From the NCBI GenBank assembly GCA_934645175.1, contig CAKUDE010000015.1, forward strand, positions 1-46,931: a stretch of 46,931 nucleotides of DNA. The letters run 5' to 3'. A program made the translations under genes and the position numbers. Of the stretch, positions 31,708 to 40,300 are shown piece by piece. The notes under the pieces are model-generated. The model made no database searches. It was not told the DNA's origin and worked only from the letters and a program-made list of their open reading frames with translations. The stretch's first letter is position 1, and each line of letters starts with the position of its first letter. Origin of the DNA: an uncultured Oscillospiraceae bacterium. Its GTDB lineage: Bacteria; Bacillota; Clostridia; Oscillospirales; Oscillospiraceae.

Positions 31708-32184
31708 TTATCTCTCTACGGCAAGGATTTCAAATTTTACAATTCCGACGGGCGCCTCCACCTCAACAACGTCGCCGACGTGCTTCCCGAGGATCGCACG
31801 GCCGAAGGGCGAATCGTCGGAAATGCGGGACTCCATCGGGTTGGCCTCCTGCGAGCCGACGATGGTATACGTCGCTTCCTCGTCAAACTCGATATCACGC
31901 ACGGTAACAACCGCGCCGAGACCGATACGGCCGGTGTCTTCCTCCGCAGCCTCGTCGATAATAACGGCATGGCTGAGAATGTTCTCGACCTCCGCAATGC
32001 GGCCGTACAGCTTGGCCTGCTCATTTTTGGCTTCGTCATATTCGCTGTTCTCGGAAAGGTCGCCGAAGGAGCGCGCCTCCTTGATCAGTTCGGCAACCTC
32101 CTTCTCGCGCGTTGTTTTCAGATACTCCAGCTCCGCTTCCAGCTCCTTGAGCCGCGTACTTGTCAGTTTAAACTCTTTTGCCAT
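31708..32184 (-). CDS. greA: Transcription elongation factor GreA
   Basis: 158 residues from ATG 32184 (MAKEFKLTSTRL), with SD GGAGG 10 bases upstream; the ATG at 32199 is the weaker alternative. The coiled-coil stem with tip DLSENSEYDEAK (acidic Asp/Glu pair) and the C-terminal FKBP-like domain (GAVVTVRDIEFDEEATYTIV, SPFGRAILGKHVGDVVEVEA) are complete. GreA enters the RNA polymerase secondary channel and promotes cleavage of backtracked RNA. It is co-transcribed with lysS behind a strong promoter. Confidence 0.97.
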   Translation of the reverse strand: MAKEFKLTSTRLKELEAELEYLKTTREKEVAELIKEARSFGDLSENSEYDEAKNEQAKLYGRIAEVENILSHAVIIDEAAEEDTGRIGLGAVVTVRDIEFDEEATYTIVGSQEANPMESRISDDSPFGRAILGKHVGDVVEVEAPVGIVKFEILAVER

Positions 32185-32215
32185 GCCTTTTTCCTCCATG
32201 TATCATTTGTGGAAC

Positions 32216-32244
32216 ATTATAGAAACGTGTCGTGAAAATGTCAA
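32216..32244 (-). promoter_or_regulatory. Promoter of greA-lysS
   Basis: Minus strand TTGACA (32244-32239), 17-bp spacer, TATAAT (32221-32216): consensus at every position, 31 bases before greA and just after the ctpA stop. Confidence 0.9.
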
Positions 32245-32248
32245 GCGC

Positions 32249-33499
32249 TTATTGCTGCTTCCTGTCGATGCGCTCGCGAAGCGCGGAAACGGCCGTTTTG
32301 AGCTGCTCGTCGTCCGCCTTGTCGAGCTGACCGTAATAAATCTTTGAATAGGTTTCGTCGTCCACCTCGACGGGGTAATCCGGCGTCACGCCGATATCCT
32401 TGAGCGTCACGCCCTTCGGAGTCTGGTAGTGACCCGTCGAAACGCCCACGGCGGAGCCGTCCGGGAGCTGATAGGTCTGCTGGTAGTTCGCCTTTCCGCA
32501 GGTCTTTGTACCGATAACGACACCGGCCTCATATTCCTGAATTGCGGCGGCGAAAAACTCGGCGGCAGAATAGGAATCGCCGTTGACGAGCACGGCAAAC
32601 GGCAGATCAACGAAGCTCGCATCGGAATAATCGACGGATTCCTTGCCGGTGTAGTCCACCGAGCGGAACAGTGGACCCTCGGGAAGCAGGTAGTCGAGAA
32701 TCTTGACCAGCTCGTTTTTCATCCCGCCGGGATTGAAGCGCAGATCAAACACAATTCCCTCCGCCTTACGGGCGCGCAAATCGTCCACGGCCGCGATGGT
32801 CTCCGCAGCGCAATTCGTATCAAAATTGCTGATCTTGATATAACCGATATTGTCGTCAAGCATCTCGTAGCTCACAACGGGAACCTGAATGGTGCGACGT
32901 GTCACGGTCAGCTCCAGTGTCTGTCCGTCGCGAAGGACGGTCAGCTTGACCGTCGTCCCCTCGGTGCCGCGCACGAGCTTCTGCGTCTCGGCAAGCGTCA
33001 GCGCGGAGGTATCGTTTCCGTCCACGGCGGTCAGCGTATCGCCGACCTGAAGCCCCGCCTCCTCGGCAGGTCCGCCGGAGGTAACGGCGGCAATCAGGAA
33101 CGGGCCCTTTTGTTCGTTCGCACTTGCCTGAATGGTCACGCCGATGCCGACGTAGGCGTTGTTGAACTGCTCAAGATACTTCTGGTATGCCTCTGCATCC
33201 AGATAATAGCTCCATCGGTCGCCGGTCGCGTCGATGACCGCCTGCGCAAGGAGATCCTCCAGCTTGTCATAGTCCAACCCATCAATGTGGCGCTGCTCGA
33301 TCAGCGTGAGGATGTAGTCCAGCTTGCGCATATACTGCTCGTCATGCGTTACTTCGTTCGTAAACGCGCCCTGTGTCGTCTCCGTCGGGTCCTGCGTAGG
33401 CAGCGGGAACTGGCGGAAGATGCATCCGCTCAAAATACCAAGCGCAAGGATGAGCGCGGCTGCAATGATAATCTGCTTTTTTGTCAGGCTCGTTTTCAT
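32249..33499 (-). CDS. ctpA: S41 C-terminal processing peptidase (CtpA-type) lipoprotein
   Basis: 416 residues from ATG 33499. Signal with lipobox LSGC at residues 22-25. A PDZ domain (about 115-200: YVGIGVTI, GGPAEEAGLQVGDTLTAVDG) precedes the S41 core, YIKISNFDT and LRFNPGG. The serine nucleophile is in VNGDSYSAAEFFAAAI and the Lys in GTKTCGKANYQ (Ser/Lys dyad). It lies at the end of the ftsE-ftsX operon with a 32-codon gene between. In Bacillus subtilis ftsEX is likewise linked to ctpB. Its job is probably trimming a secreted or membrane protein of the cell-wall machinery. Confidence 0.92.
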   Translation of the reverse strand: MKTSLTKKQIIIAAALILALGILSGCIFRQFPLPTQDPTETTQGAFTNEVTHDEQYMRKLDYILTLIEQRHIDGLDYDKLEDLLAQAVIDATGDRWSYYLDAEAYQKYLEQFNNAYVGIGVTIQASANEQKGPFLIAAVTSGGPAEEAGLQVGDTLTAVDGNDTSALTLAETQKLVRGTEGTTVKLTVLRDGQTLELTVTRRTIQVPVVSYEMLDDNIGYIKISNFDTNCAAETIAAVDDLRARKAEGIVFDLRFNPGGMKNELVKILDYLLPEGPLFRSVDYTGKESVDYSDASFVDLPFAVLVNGDSYSAAEFFAAAIQEYEAGVVIGTKTCGKANYQQTYQLPDGSAVGVSTGHYQTPKGVTLKDIGVTPDYPVEVDDETYSKIYYGQLDKADDEQLKTAVSALRERIDRKQQ

Positions 33500-33516
33500 G
33501 GCTTCCGTCCCTCCGT

Positions 33517-33615
33517 TCAGAACGCCTGAATGACCATCGCGACGATGCCGATGAGCAGCGACGCGACCAGAACGCCCGCGATTGCCATAATAATCACTCT
33601 GCGGTGTTTATACAT
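33517..33615 (-). CDS. 32-residue single-pass membrane peptide between ftsX and ctpA
   Basis: ATG 33615 with SD AAGGAGG 6 bases upstream and stop TGA at 33519-33517. The sequence MYKHRRVIIMAIAGVLVASL is followed by LIGIVAMVIQAF: a basic N-terminus and one hydrophobic helix, topology N-in. It lies 12 bases after the ftsX stop and ends 17 bases before ctpA, so it is in the operon. No homologous family was recognised. It could be an accessory subunit of FtsX or the peptidase; this is inference from position. Confidence 0.72.
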   Translation of the reverse strand: MYKHRRVIIMAIAGVLVASLLIGIVAMVIQAF

Positions 33616-33627
33616 ACTCGTTCCTCC

Positions 33628-34509
33628 TTAAACCTTCAGGAAACGTCGGATAGACATCAGGCTTCCGAAAACGCCGATCACCAGGCCGGCCACGCCGCAC
33701 AGCGCCGCAACGGGCAGCCAGAGCTGTTCAAAGGGTATGACGGTGAAGAAGTCCATATTCATATCCGCGATGGCAGAGCGGAGTGCCTCATACAGTCCCC
33801 ATTCAATGAAAAAGGCAAACGCACCGCCCAGTATACCAAGGAAGAACCCCTCGACAAGAAACGGCAAACGGATAAATCCGTTCGTCGCACCGACCATCTT
33901 CATGATACCGATCTCCTCGCGGCGATCCATCATGGCCAGTTTGATTGTATTGGAAATAATGATTAATGACACGATCACAAGCACGCCCGCAATGGCCAGA
34001 GCCGCAACATAGAGCACATTGCGAATCGTGGCGAGCGACTTTGCAATCTCCGGATTTGCGTAAATATCCGCCACACCCGGAACATCCCGAAGTGCAGCAA
34101 TTGTCTGGTCGATCCTGTCGTTATCCTCCAACGTTATCACAAGTTGGTCACGCATCGTGTTGGGGTCCACGCCCTGAAAAATTGACTGATCGTAGTCTTT
34201 GATAAAGTCCTCGAATGCCTGCTTCCGGGAAACAAACTCCACATTAGCAATATTGTCCAGAAGGTTAACCTGTGAGCCGACGGATCTTGCCTGCGCCTCT
34301 GTGTAGCTCTCGTCAATGGCAACGCGAATACGGTTTTGATCCTGTGCCTTCTCGACGGCGATATTCATATTGTAGGAGATCAGCCCAAAGCTGGCAACGA
34401 TAACCAGACACGCAACCGTGATACAAATCGCAGCGAAGGACATGAAGCCATGCTTGAACATGGCGCGTGCGCCCTCGCGCAGCAGGAAGCCGAAATTCGT
34501 ATGTTTCAT
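33628..34509 (-). CDS. ftsX: Cell division ABC transporter permease FtsX
   Basis: 293 residues. ATG 34509 overlaps the ftsE stop (ATGA). One N-terminal TM segment (FAAICITVACLVIVASFGLI), an extracytoplasmic loop (about 50-165), then three TM segments with the FtsX signature SNTIKLAMMDRREEIGIMKM VGATNGFIR. FtsX anchors FtsE and transmits its ATP cycle to peptidoglycan hydrolases outside (in Gram-positives CwlO-type). Complete and normal length. Confidence 0.95.
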   Translation of the reverse strand: MKHTNFGFLLREGARAMFKHGFMSFAAICITVACLVIVASFGLISYNMNIAVEKAQDQNRIRVAIDESYTEAQARSVGSQVNLLDNIANVEFVSRKQAFEDFIKDYDQSIFQGVDPNTMRDQLVITLEDNDRIDQTIAALRDVPGVADIYANPEIAKSLATIRNVLYVAALAIAGVLVIVSLIIISNTIKLAMMDRREEIGIMKMVGATNGFIRLPFLVEGFFLGILGGAFAFFIEWGLYEALRSAIADMNMDFFTVIPFEQLWLPVAALCGVAGLVIGVFGSLMSIRRFLKV

Positions 34510-35183
34510 ATTGAGTACCCATCCATTCCGTCGCGCACGACCCTGCCGTCGTCGATAGCGACTACACGCTTGGTGAAGCGGTCAACCAGACCCTTTTCGT
34601 GGGTCACGACCATGACGGTCGTCCCGAGGGCGTTGATCTGCTCCAGAAGCAGCATGATCTCAAAGGAGCGCGCGGGGTCAAGATTTCCCGTCGGCTCGTC
34701 TGCAATAATCATCGAAGGATTGTTGATAAGCGCGCGCGCAATGGCCACGCGCTGCTGCTCGCCGCCGGAAAGCTCGTCCGGCAAGCGGCGCGCCTTGTTC
34801 TCCAGCCCGACCAGCTCCAGCACATAAGGCACGCGTTTTTTGATCTCGCTCGGCTTTGCGCCGACGACACGCATGGCAAATGCGACGTTCTCATAGACCG
34901 TCTGATTGGCGATCAGTCGGAAGTCCTGGAAAATGACGCCCAGCGTGCGCCGGAGGTACGGCACATTGCGGCGGCGAAGCTTTTCAAGCTGATAACCGTT
35001 GACCATAATGGAGCCGGAGGTGGGCTTCAGCTCCGCCGTAAGCAGCTTGATGATCGTGGATTTTCCGGAGCCGGACTGCCCCACCAGAAATACAAACTCT
35101 CCGTCGTCGATATGCAGATCGATACCGTTCAGGGCGTGCGTTCCGGTCTCGTAGGTTTTGGTAACGTTAATGAGATCGATCAT
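34506..35183 (-). CDS. ftsE: Cell division ATPase FtsE
   Basis: 225 residues. Walker A GQSGSGKST, Q loop LIANQ, signature LSGGEQQRVAIARALI, Walker B MIIADEPTGNLD, H loop VVTHEKG. The C-terminal tail is that of FtsE rather than a substrate exporter. With FtsX it controls septal or lateral peptidoglycan hydrolysis. It starts 14 bases after the PucR-type gene, with which it is probably co-transcribed. Confidence 0.96.
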   Translation of the reverse strand: MIDLINVTKTYETGTHALNGIDLHIDDGEFVFLVGQSGSGKSTIIKLLTAELKPTSGSIMVNGYQLEKLRRRNVPYLRRTLGVIFQDFRLIANQTVYENVAFAMRVVGAKPSEIKKRVPYVLELVGLENKARRLPDELSGGEQQRVAIARALINNPSMIIADEPTGNLDPARSFEIMLLLEQINALGTTVMVVTHEKGLVDRFTKRVVAIDDGRVVRDGMDGYSI

Positions 35184-35197
35184 AATTCAGCACTTTC

Positions 35198-36301
35198 TCA
35201 ATAAAAACTCTGGCGTGTCTCGCGCGAAGAAAGGTACTTCTTGACCATCAGCGCGACCTTGAAAATGATCGCGTCGTCAAATTCGCGCAAATCCAGTCCC
35301 GTCAGCTTCTTGATCTTTTCCAGACGGTAGACCAGCGTATTGCGGTGAACGAAGAGCTTCCGGGAGGTCTCGGAAACGTTCAGGCTGTTTTCAAAGAACA
35401 TATTGATCGTGAAGAGCGTCTCCTGATCGAGCGTGTCGATGGTGTTTTTCTTAAAGACCTCAGACAGGAAGATTTCACACAGCGTCGTCGGGAGCTGATA
35501 GATCAGGCGGCCGATGCCGAGGTTTTCGTAGTTGATGATGGTTTTTTCGGTATCGAACACCTTACCTACCTCAATGGCGACCTGCGCCTCTTTATAAGAG
35601 TCGGCCAGCTCACGCAGATGCTCGGCCGGGGTGCCGATGCCGATCGCGGTACGGACATAGTACTGCGACTTGATGCGTTCTTCCAGCTCGCGCGCCATCT
35701 GATTGAGCTCATCGGTGGTAATATCCGGCACAACCTGACGCACAATGGCGACATCCGTCTCGTTGATACCGATCACGAAGCACTGCTGATCGTCCTTGAT
35801 GCAGCCCTGAAGCACCTCGGTCAGCGACAGGTCGCTGTGGCCGCCGGTCTGCCGGATCAGGAACACGACGCGCGTCAGCTCTGCGGGGAAATGCAGCTCC
35901 TTGGCGCGAATGTAGATATCGCCGGGCAGAATGTTATCCGTAATGATGTTTTTCAGGAACGTGCCGCGATCATGCTTTTCCTCATAATAGCTGCGCGCAA
36001 GGTTCAGAGAGACCTGAGCAACGCGGCAGAATTCCGCGGCACGCACATCCGTGCCCACGGTAAAAGCGGTGTAGCCAAAGGCAGGGTTCCAGCCCTTGAG
36101 GGCGAGGAAGGTTTTTCCGTCGGTGCAAAACAGCTTCTCCGGCTCACCGGCAACCATTGCCGCCGCGCCTGTCAGGCGCTCGCCGAGCATGGAAAGATCC
36201 GAGGCGGAAATGACCGTTCCCTCGGCGTCGATCACACCGAGCGGCATCTGCGCGGCCTCGCTGAGCTGAAGCACGATACCTTGAAAAATACGACTGGACA
36301 T
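35198..36301 (-). CDS. PucR/CdaR-family transcriptional regulator heading the ftsEX operon
   Basis: 367 residues from ATG 36301 (SD AAGGAGGA). Domains: an N-terminal sensor (about 1-120, LSEAAQMPLGVIDAEGTVIS, as in CdaR sugar-diacid recognition domains), a GGDEF-like central region (about 190-250), and a C-terminal HTH_30 (NSLNVSETSRKLFVHRNTLV YRLEKIKKLTGLD). Such regulators usually answer sugar acids or purines. Here the gene stands 14 bases upstream of ftsE on the same strand, an unusual position that suggests it governs division or autolysin activity. Its ligand is not visible. Confidence 0.88.
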   Translation of the reverse strand: MSSRIFQGIVLQLSEAAQMPLGVIDAEGTVISASDLSMLGERLTGAAAMVAGEPEKLFCTDGKTFLALKGWNPAFGYTAFTVGTDVRAAEFCRVAQVSLNLARSYYEEKHDRGTFLKNIITDNILPGDIYIRAKELHFPAELTRVVFLIRQTGGHSDLSLTEVLQGCIKDDQQCFVIGINETDVAIVRQVVPDITTDELNQMARELEERIKSQYYVRTAIGIGTPAEHLRELADSYKEAQVAIEVGKVFDTEKTIINYENLGIGRLIYQLPTTLCEIFLSEVFKKNTIDTLDQETLFTINMFFENSLNVSETSRKLFVHRNTLVYRLEKIKKLTGLDLREFDDAIIFKVALMVKKYLSSRETRQSFY

Positions 36302-36358
36302 AGGGCGTCCTCCTTCAATGAGAGATTGTCACGGGGGTTTCGGCATTATTATGAATCT

Positions 36359-36387
36359 ATCATACTCTGTTTTTCGACGAAATGCAA
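36359..36387 (-). promoter_or_regulatory. Promoter of the pucR-ftsEX-ctpA operon
   Basis: Minus strand TTGCAT (36387-36382), 17-bp spacer, TATGAT (36364-36359); leader of about 55 bases. Confidence 0.7.
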
Positions 36388-36465
36388 GTGGGTTTGGACA
36401 TTTTATTTCAAAAACTCTCTGTGTTTTTATGGAATATGGATAGCGTTTCGTCAGAATGGACAAAA

Positions 36466-36489
36466 GAAACGCGGCTTTTGCCGCGTTTC
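36466..36489 (-). terminator. Terminator of rsuA
   Basis: GAAACGCGGC, loop AAAA, GCCGCGTTTC on the minus strand, followed by TTTTG. It starts 4 bases after the rsuA stop. Confidence 0.9.
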
Positions 36490-36492
36490 AAT

Positions 36493-37218
36493 TCATTTTT
36501 TTGCTTCCCTCTCTTCGTCAAATTTCACAGTGCAAATACCGGAAATTTCTTCTTCCGTCACCTCACGGTACTTTCCGAGTGGTAGCCCGTCAAGCGTAAG
36601 GCCTCCCTCGGCAATTCGCCGAAGAAAGCACACCGGCATTTGGCGGCTCGCCAGCATCCGTCGTACCTGATGGTATTTCCCTTCCCGCACACGAACGAGA
36701 CTCTTTCCCTCTCCCAGCGGCTCAAGCACTGCCGGAAGGCAGCGCGTCCCGTCGCGCAGCGTCAGCCCTTCGGCAAACGCAGCCACATCGCCTGCGTCCG
36801 CCGTGCCCTCGTGCTCGGCATAATAGATCTTTTCGATGTTCGACTTTGGTGAGATCAGACGATGCGCCAGCTCTCCGTCGTCGGTGAAGAGCAAAAGTCC
36901 TTCCGTCTCCTTGTCCAGACGTCCGACCGGAAACAGGGCGCGGTATTGCGGTGCGAGGAGCTCCATGACCGTCCTGTCGCGGGGATCATCCGTGGACGTT
37001 ACATAGCCCATTGGCTTATTCAGCAGCAGTACGGTGCGCTTTTTGGCCCCGATCCTCCGGCCGTCGAAGCAAATCGTGTCCAGCGCCTCATCGATCTTCT
37101 GCTCCGGCTGTCGTACCACGACGCCGTTTACCGTGACGCGCCCTGCGCGGACAATTTCGCGCAGCTCCCGGCGCGAAGCAACACCTGCCTCGGATAAAAA
37201 CCTGTCCAGTCGCTGCAT
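36493..37218 (-). CDS. rsuA: 16S rRNA pseudouridine synthase RsuA
   Basis: 241 residues from ATG 37218 (SD AAAGGAGG). An N-terminal S4 domain (RLDRFLSEAGVASRRELREI) is followed by the catalytic domain with PVGRLDKETEGLLLFT (catalytic Asp in GRLDxxTxGLL) and the RsuA/RluB tail VREGKYHQVRRMLASRQ, then LYRxxIGxLxL-type LRRIAEGGLTLDGLPLG. The short HQVRRM form is RsuA type, predicted to make pseudouridine 516 of 16S rRNA; RluB-type action on 23S rRNA cannot be ruled out. Single gene between its own promoter and terminator. Confidence 0.92.
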   Translation of the reverse strand: MQRLDRFLSEAGVASRRELREIVRAGRVTVNGVVVRQPEQKIDEALDTICFDGRRIGAKKRTVLLLNKPMGYVTSTDDPRDRTVMELLAPQYRALFPVGRLDKETEGLLLFTDDGELAHRLISPKSNIEKIYYAEHEGTADAGDVAAFAEGLTLRDGTRCLPAVLEPLGEGKSLVRVREGKYHQVRRMLASRQMPVCFLRRIAEGGLTLDGLPLGKYREVTEEEISGICTVKFDEEREAKK

Positions 37219-37248
37219 AGCAGCGCCTCCTTTTTGTCGTTTTTCCGG

Positions 37249-37278
37249 ATTTTATCACACCTCGCGCCCGCAAGTCAA
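37249..37278 (-). promoter_or_regulatory. Promoter of rsuA
   Basis: Minus strand TTGACT (37278-37273), 18-bp spacer, TAAAAT (37254-37249). Confidence 0.72.
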
Positions 37279-37305
37279 GAGGCGCGGGAATGGATAAATA
37301 GATGC

Positions 37306-37342
37306 GTCCCCCGACGCAGGGAGAAGCCCTGTGCCGGGGGAC
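37306..37342 (-). terminator. Terminator of the giant surface protease gene
   Basis: GTCCCCCG (37306-37313) pairs with CGGGGGAC (37335-37342); the inner CGCAGGG/CCCTGTG extends the stem with one G-U pair. It lies 40 bases after the stop. Confidence 0.65.
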
Positions 37343-37381
37343 TTTGGATAGACGATTGTTATCCGCCTTGCTCAGTGCAGA

Positions 37382-40300
37382 TCAATCTTCGGAAAAGCGT
37401 GCAATAATCTGTGCAAACTCGCAGCGCAGGATTCTGCCGCGCGGGTTGAGCTTGCCCTCGTCGGTACCGATCACAAGTCCGTTGGCAACCGCCCAATTCA
37501 TGGCCTCAAGCGCCCAATCGGAGATTTCCTTCCGATCGGCAAACTCTGCCAGATGATCCTCGGTAACGGCTTCGCCGTCCAGGAAGCGGTAAATCATGCA
37601 GACGACCTGCTCACGGGTAGCGGGAGCGTTCGGCTCAAAGGTCGTTGCGGTCATGCCGTTGACGATACCGGCCTGATAGGCCCATGCAACCGCCTCGGCA
37701 TACCATGCGCCTTCCGCAACGTCGGTAAAGGGCGTTTCAAGGGAGTCCGTATGCTCGCCGGAGATCCGGTAGAGGGTCTGCACCAGTTCGGCTCTCGTGA
37801 GCTTCCCGTAGGGTTCGAATACGCCTTCGCCGTAGCCGATCATGTATCCCTTCTCGGTCACATAATCGACGGCGTCATGGAACCATGCGTCCGCAGGGAC
37901 GTCGGTATAGCTCTCGTGGCTGGCGCAGTGCGCGGGAAGCACTTCGCCTTCCTTGACAAGGTTGCCGCATACCAGGCAATACAAATCGCCCGAATAGCCG
38001 TCCTCATCGCAGCCCGCGGGTCTCGCATCGCGGAGCTCCGTGGACTCGTGCAGGCAGGACAGCGTGATATTTTCGGTGCTTTCGGGGTAAAGCTCATTGG
38101 CCTGCTTCGTCGTCACCTCGATATCGGTCTGCTTCCCGCTCAGGCGGCGGAAGGTCAGAGTAACGGCCGTATCGCGGTTTTCCGCACCGGCATAGGCCAG
38201 GAGCAGGCAGCCGTCGGTCTGACGCATCGCGGAATGCGAAGCGGAGGCGGCGATGTTCTCGAGCACGAGGCTCGCCGGGTCATAGCGGATCTCAAGCAGT
38301 CCGTTATGCGTGGGAATTTCCTTCCCGTCCGTATCCGTCGCGGAAACGGTAACAGTCACATGCATCGGATCCTCTTCGTCCTGACGAACATGGCTGTCAG
38401 GAGTTTCCGGTGTGGAGAAGTCCAGAACCTGCGCTTCGTCGGCGCTGACAACGCCCTGCGCGGAAAGCGCATCGGATGCCGACGGAACGATGTCCGTGTA
38501 AAGTGCGGTCGCACCCTGCGCGTCAAGGTTGCCCAGCTTCCCGCAGACGGGCGTCTCACCGGAAAGATCGGCGAAATAGAGCTCCGCCTTTTCGCCGGAT
38601 ACGGCGATCAACAGGCCCTTATGGCCGTTCTGCTCGGTGTAGATCATGGAAAGGTTGCGGTAATCGCCGAAGGAGCGGCCAAGACTGCCGTAAACGCTTC
38701 GCTGCAGCTCATAAGCAGCCGCGCCTGTTTCGGGGTTGTAACGGGCTACGATGCAGAAGCGATGCAGCACGCCGTTCGCCCCCAGGACGAGATACTGATG
38801 GGCAGGGTTGCCGTCCACCTCGGTCTGGCCGATATAGGCCACGGCCGAAAGATCGTTGTAGTAGATCCAGAGATTACTCCAGCCAAGCGCGTTTCCGTTG
38901 GAATAGTTGGTCAGCAGGAAGAAGCTCTGGTCTGCGGTCAGCAGGACAGGCATTCCGAATGCGGTCGCCTCGGCGGGATTGCCATCGCTGTCCGTTCCGT
39001 AGACCATAAGCGCCGGTGCGGTGGCAGCATCGATGACCGCCATTCCGGCTGCAGCCTGAGCGCCTCTGCGCTCCGCAAAGCCGTGAGACGGATCGACCTC
39101 CATCAGGCGGCACGGAGCCTTGAAGTCGCCGTTGCTGCCGTAGATCAGTCCGTCGTGCAGGCCGCCGCCCGTGAGCGCGGTCTTTGCCTCGGCAAGGCTG
39201 ACGGCGCTGATCCCGTCCGCCGTGGATACGCTCGCCCAGAAGGCGCCGTTTTCATTCTTGAGCTGTGCATTGAAGCGCAGATCGGCTTTCGTCAGAGGCA
39301 GGACGGTGACGGCGCAGGAAGCGCTGATCTCACCGACCTGTGCGGTAATGATGACGCTGCCCTTTGCATGGGCGGTGACACGTCCGTTTTCGTCAACGGT
39401 GGCAATGGACTCATCGCTCGAGCGCCAAACCGGGGCCTGTTCGCTCTTCGCTCCGATCAGTCGTGCCGTGATCGTCATGTCGTCATCGACAAACATCTCG
39501 GCCTGCGTGCGGCTGAGCTGGAGCTGCGCCTGTGCGGCGCGGTCATAGGCAAACAGACTCACAACCGGCCAGACATCCGCGCCGAAGTTGCCGAGCTTTG
39601 TCACGAAGCCCGTCTCCGGGTCAATGGCAAACAGCTCCGCAACGTTGCCTTCCGTGTAGCGCGAAAGGAAGAGATATCCGCTGGTGGAATCAAAGTGCAG
39701 ACTGGCATAGGCGCTGCCGTTGACCTGGCTGACACCGGTAAGCGTCAGACCTGTTTCGGCCAGCAGAACCGGTTCGGCCAGAGAATAGCCGCCCAGAGCG
39801 TTGTAATACTCGATTCTGTAGAGCTTGCCGCTCTCGGTCATGCCGTAGAAGAATTCCGCCGGGAAATCTCCGAAGGGCGGCACGGAGTGAACGCCCTCAT
39901 GGCTATACGCCAGCACGGCCATGGGATCGACGTTGAAGCTCAGACCCAGCAGTGCCGAGGATATCTTCTTGGCATCCATGTCGATAAGCTGGAGCTTTGT
40001 ACCGGATGCCGCGGTCGTTGCCAACATACCGAAGGCGCCGCCGGAGGTCAGAGGCGCGGCCGTGGCGTCCGACCAGAGCTGAGCCGTGGTAAGTCCCGCC
40101 ACAAGCTCCGCGTTGAAGGTTTCCGGATCGATGGCGTAGGCATTCTGCCCGTCGTGGGTATAGATCATACCGTTGAGGAAGCCGCCCGCAGCGTAACTGC
40201 GCTGCTTTTCGCTGAGCGACTGCCAGCTTCCGGGCTGACGGACATTGAACTGCGCCCAATAGCTGCCGCCGTCCGGCGAATAGACGAGCGCGTTCAGAGA

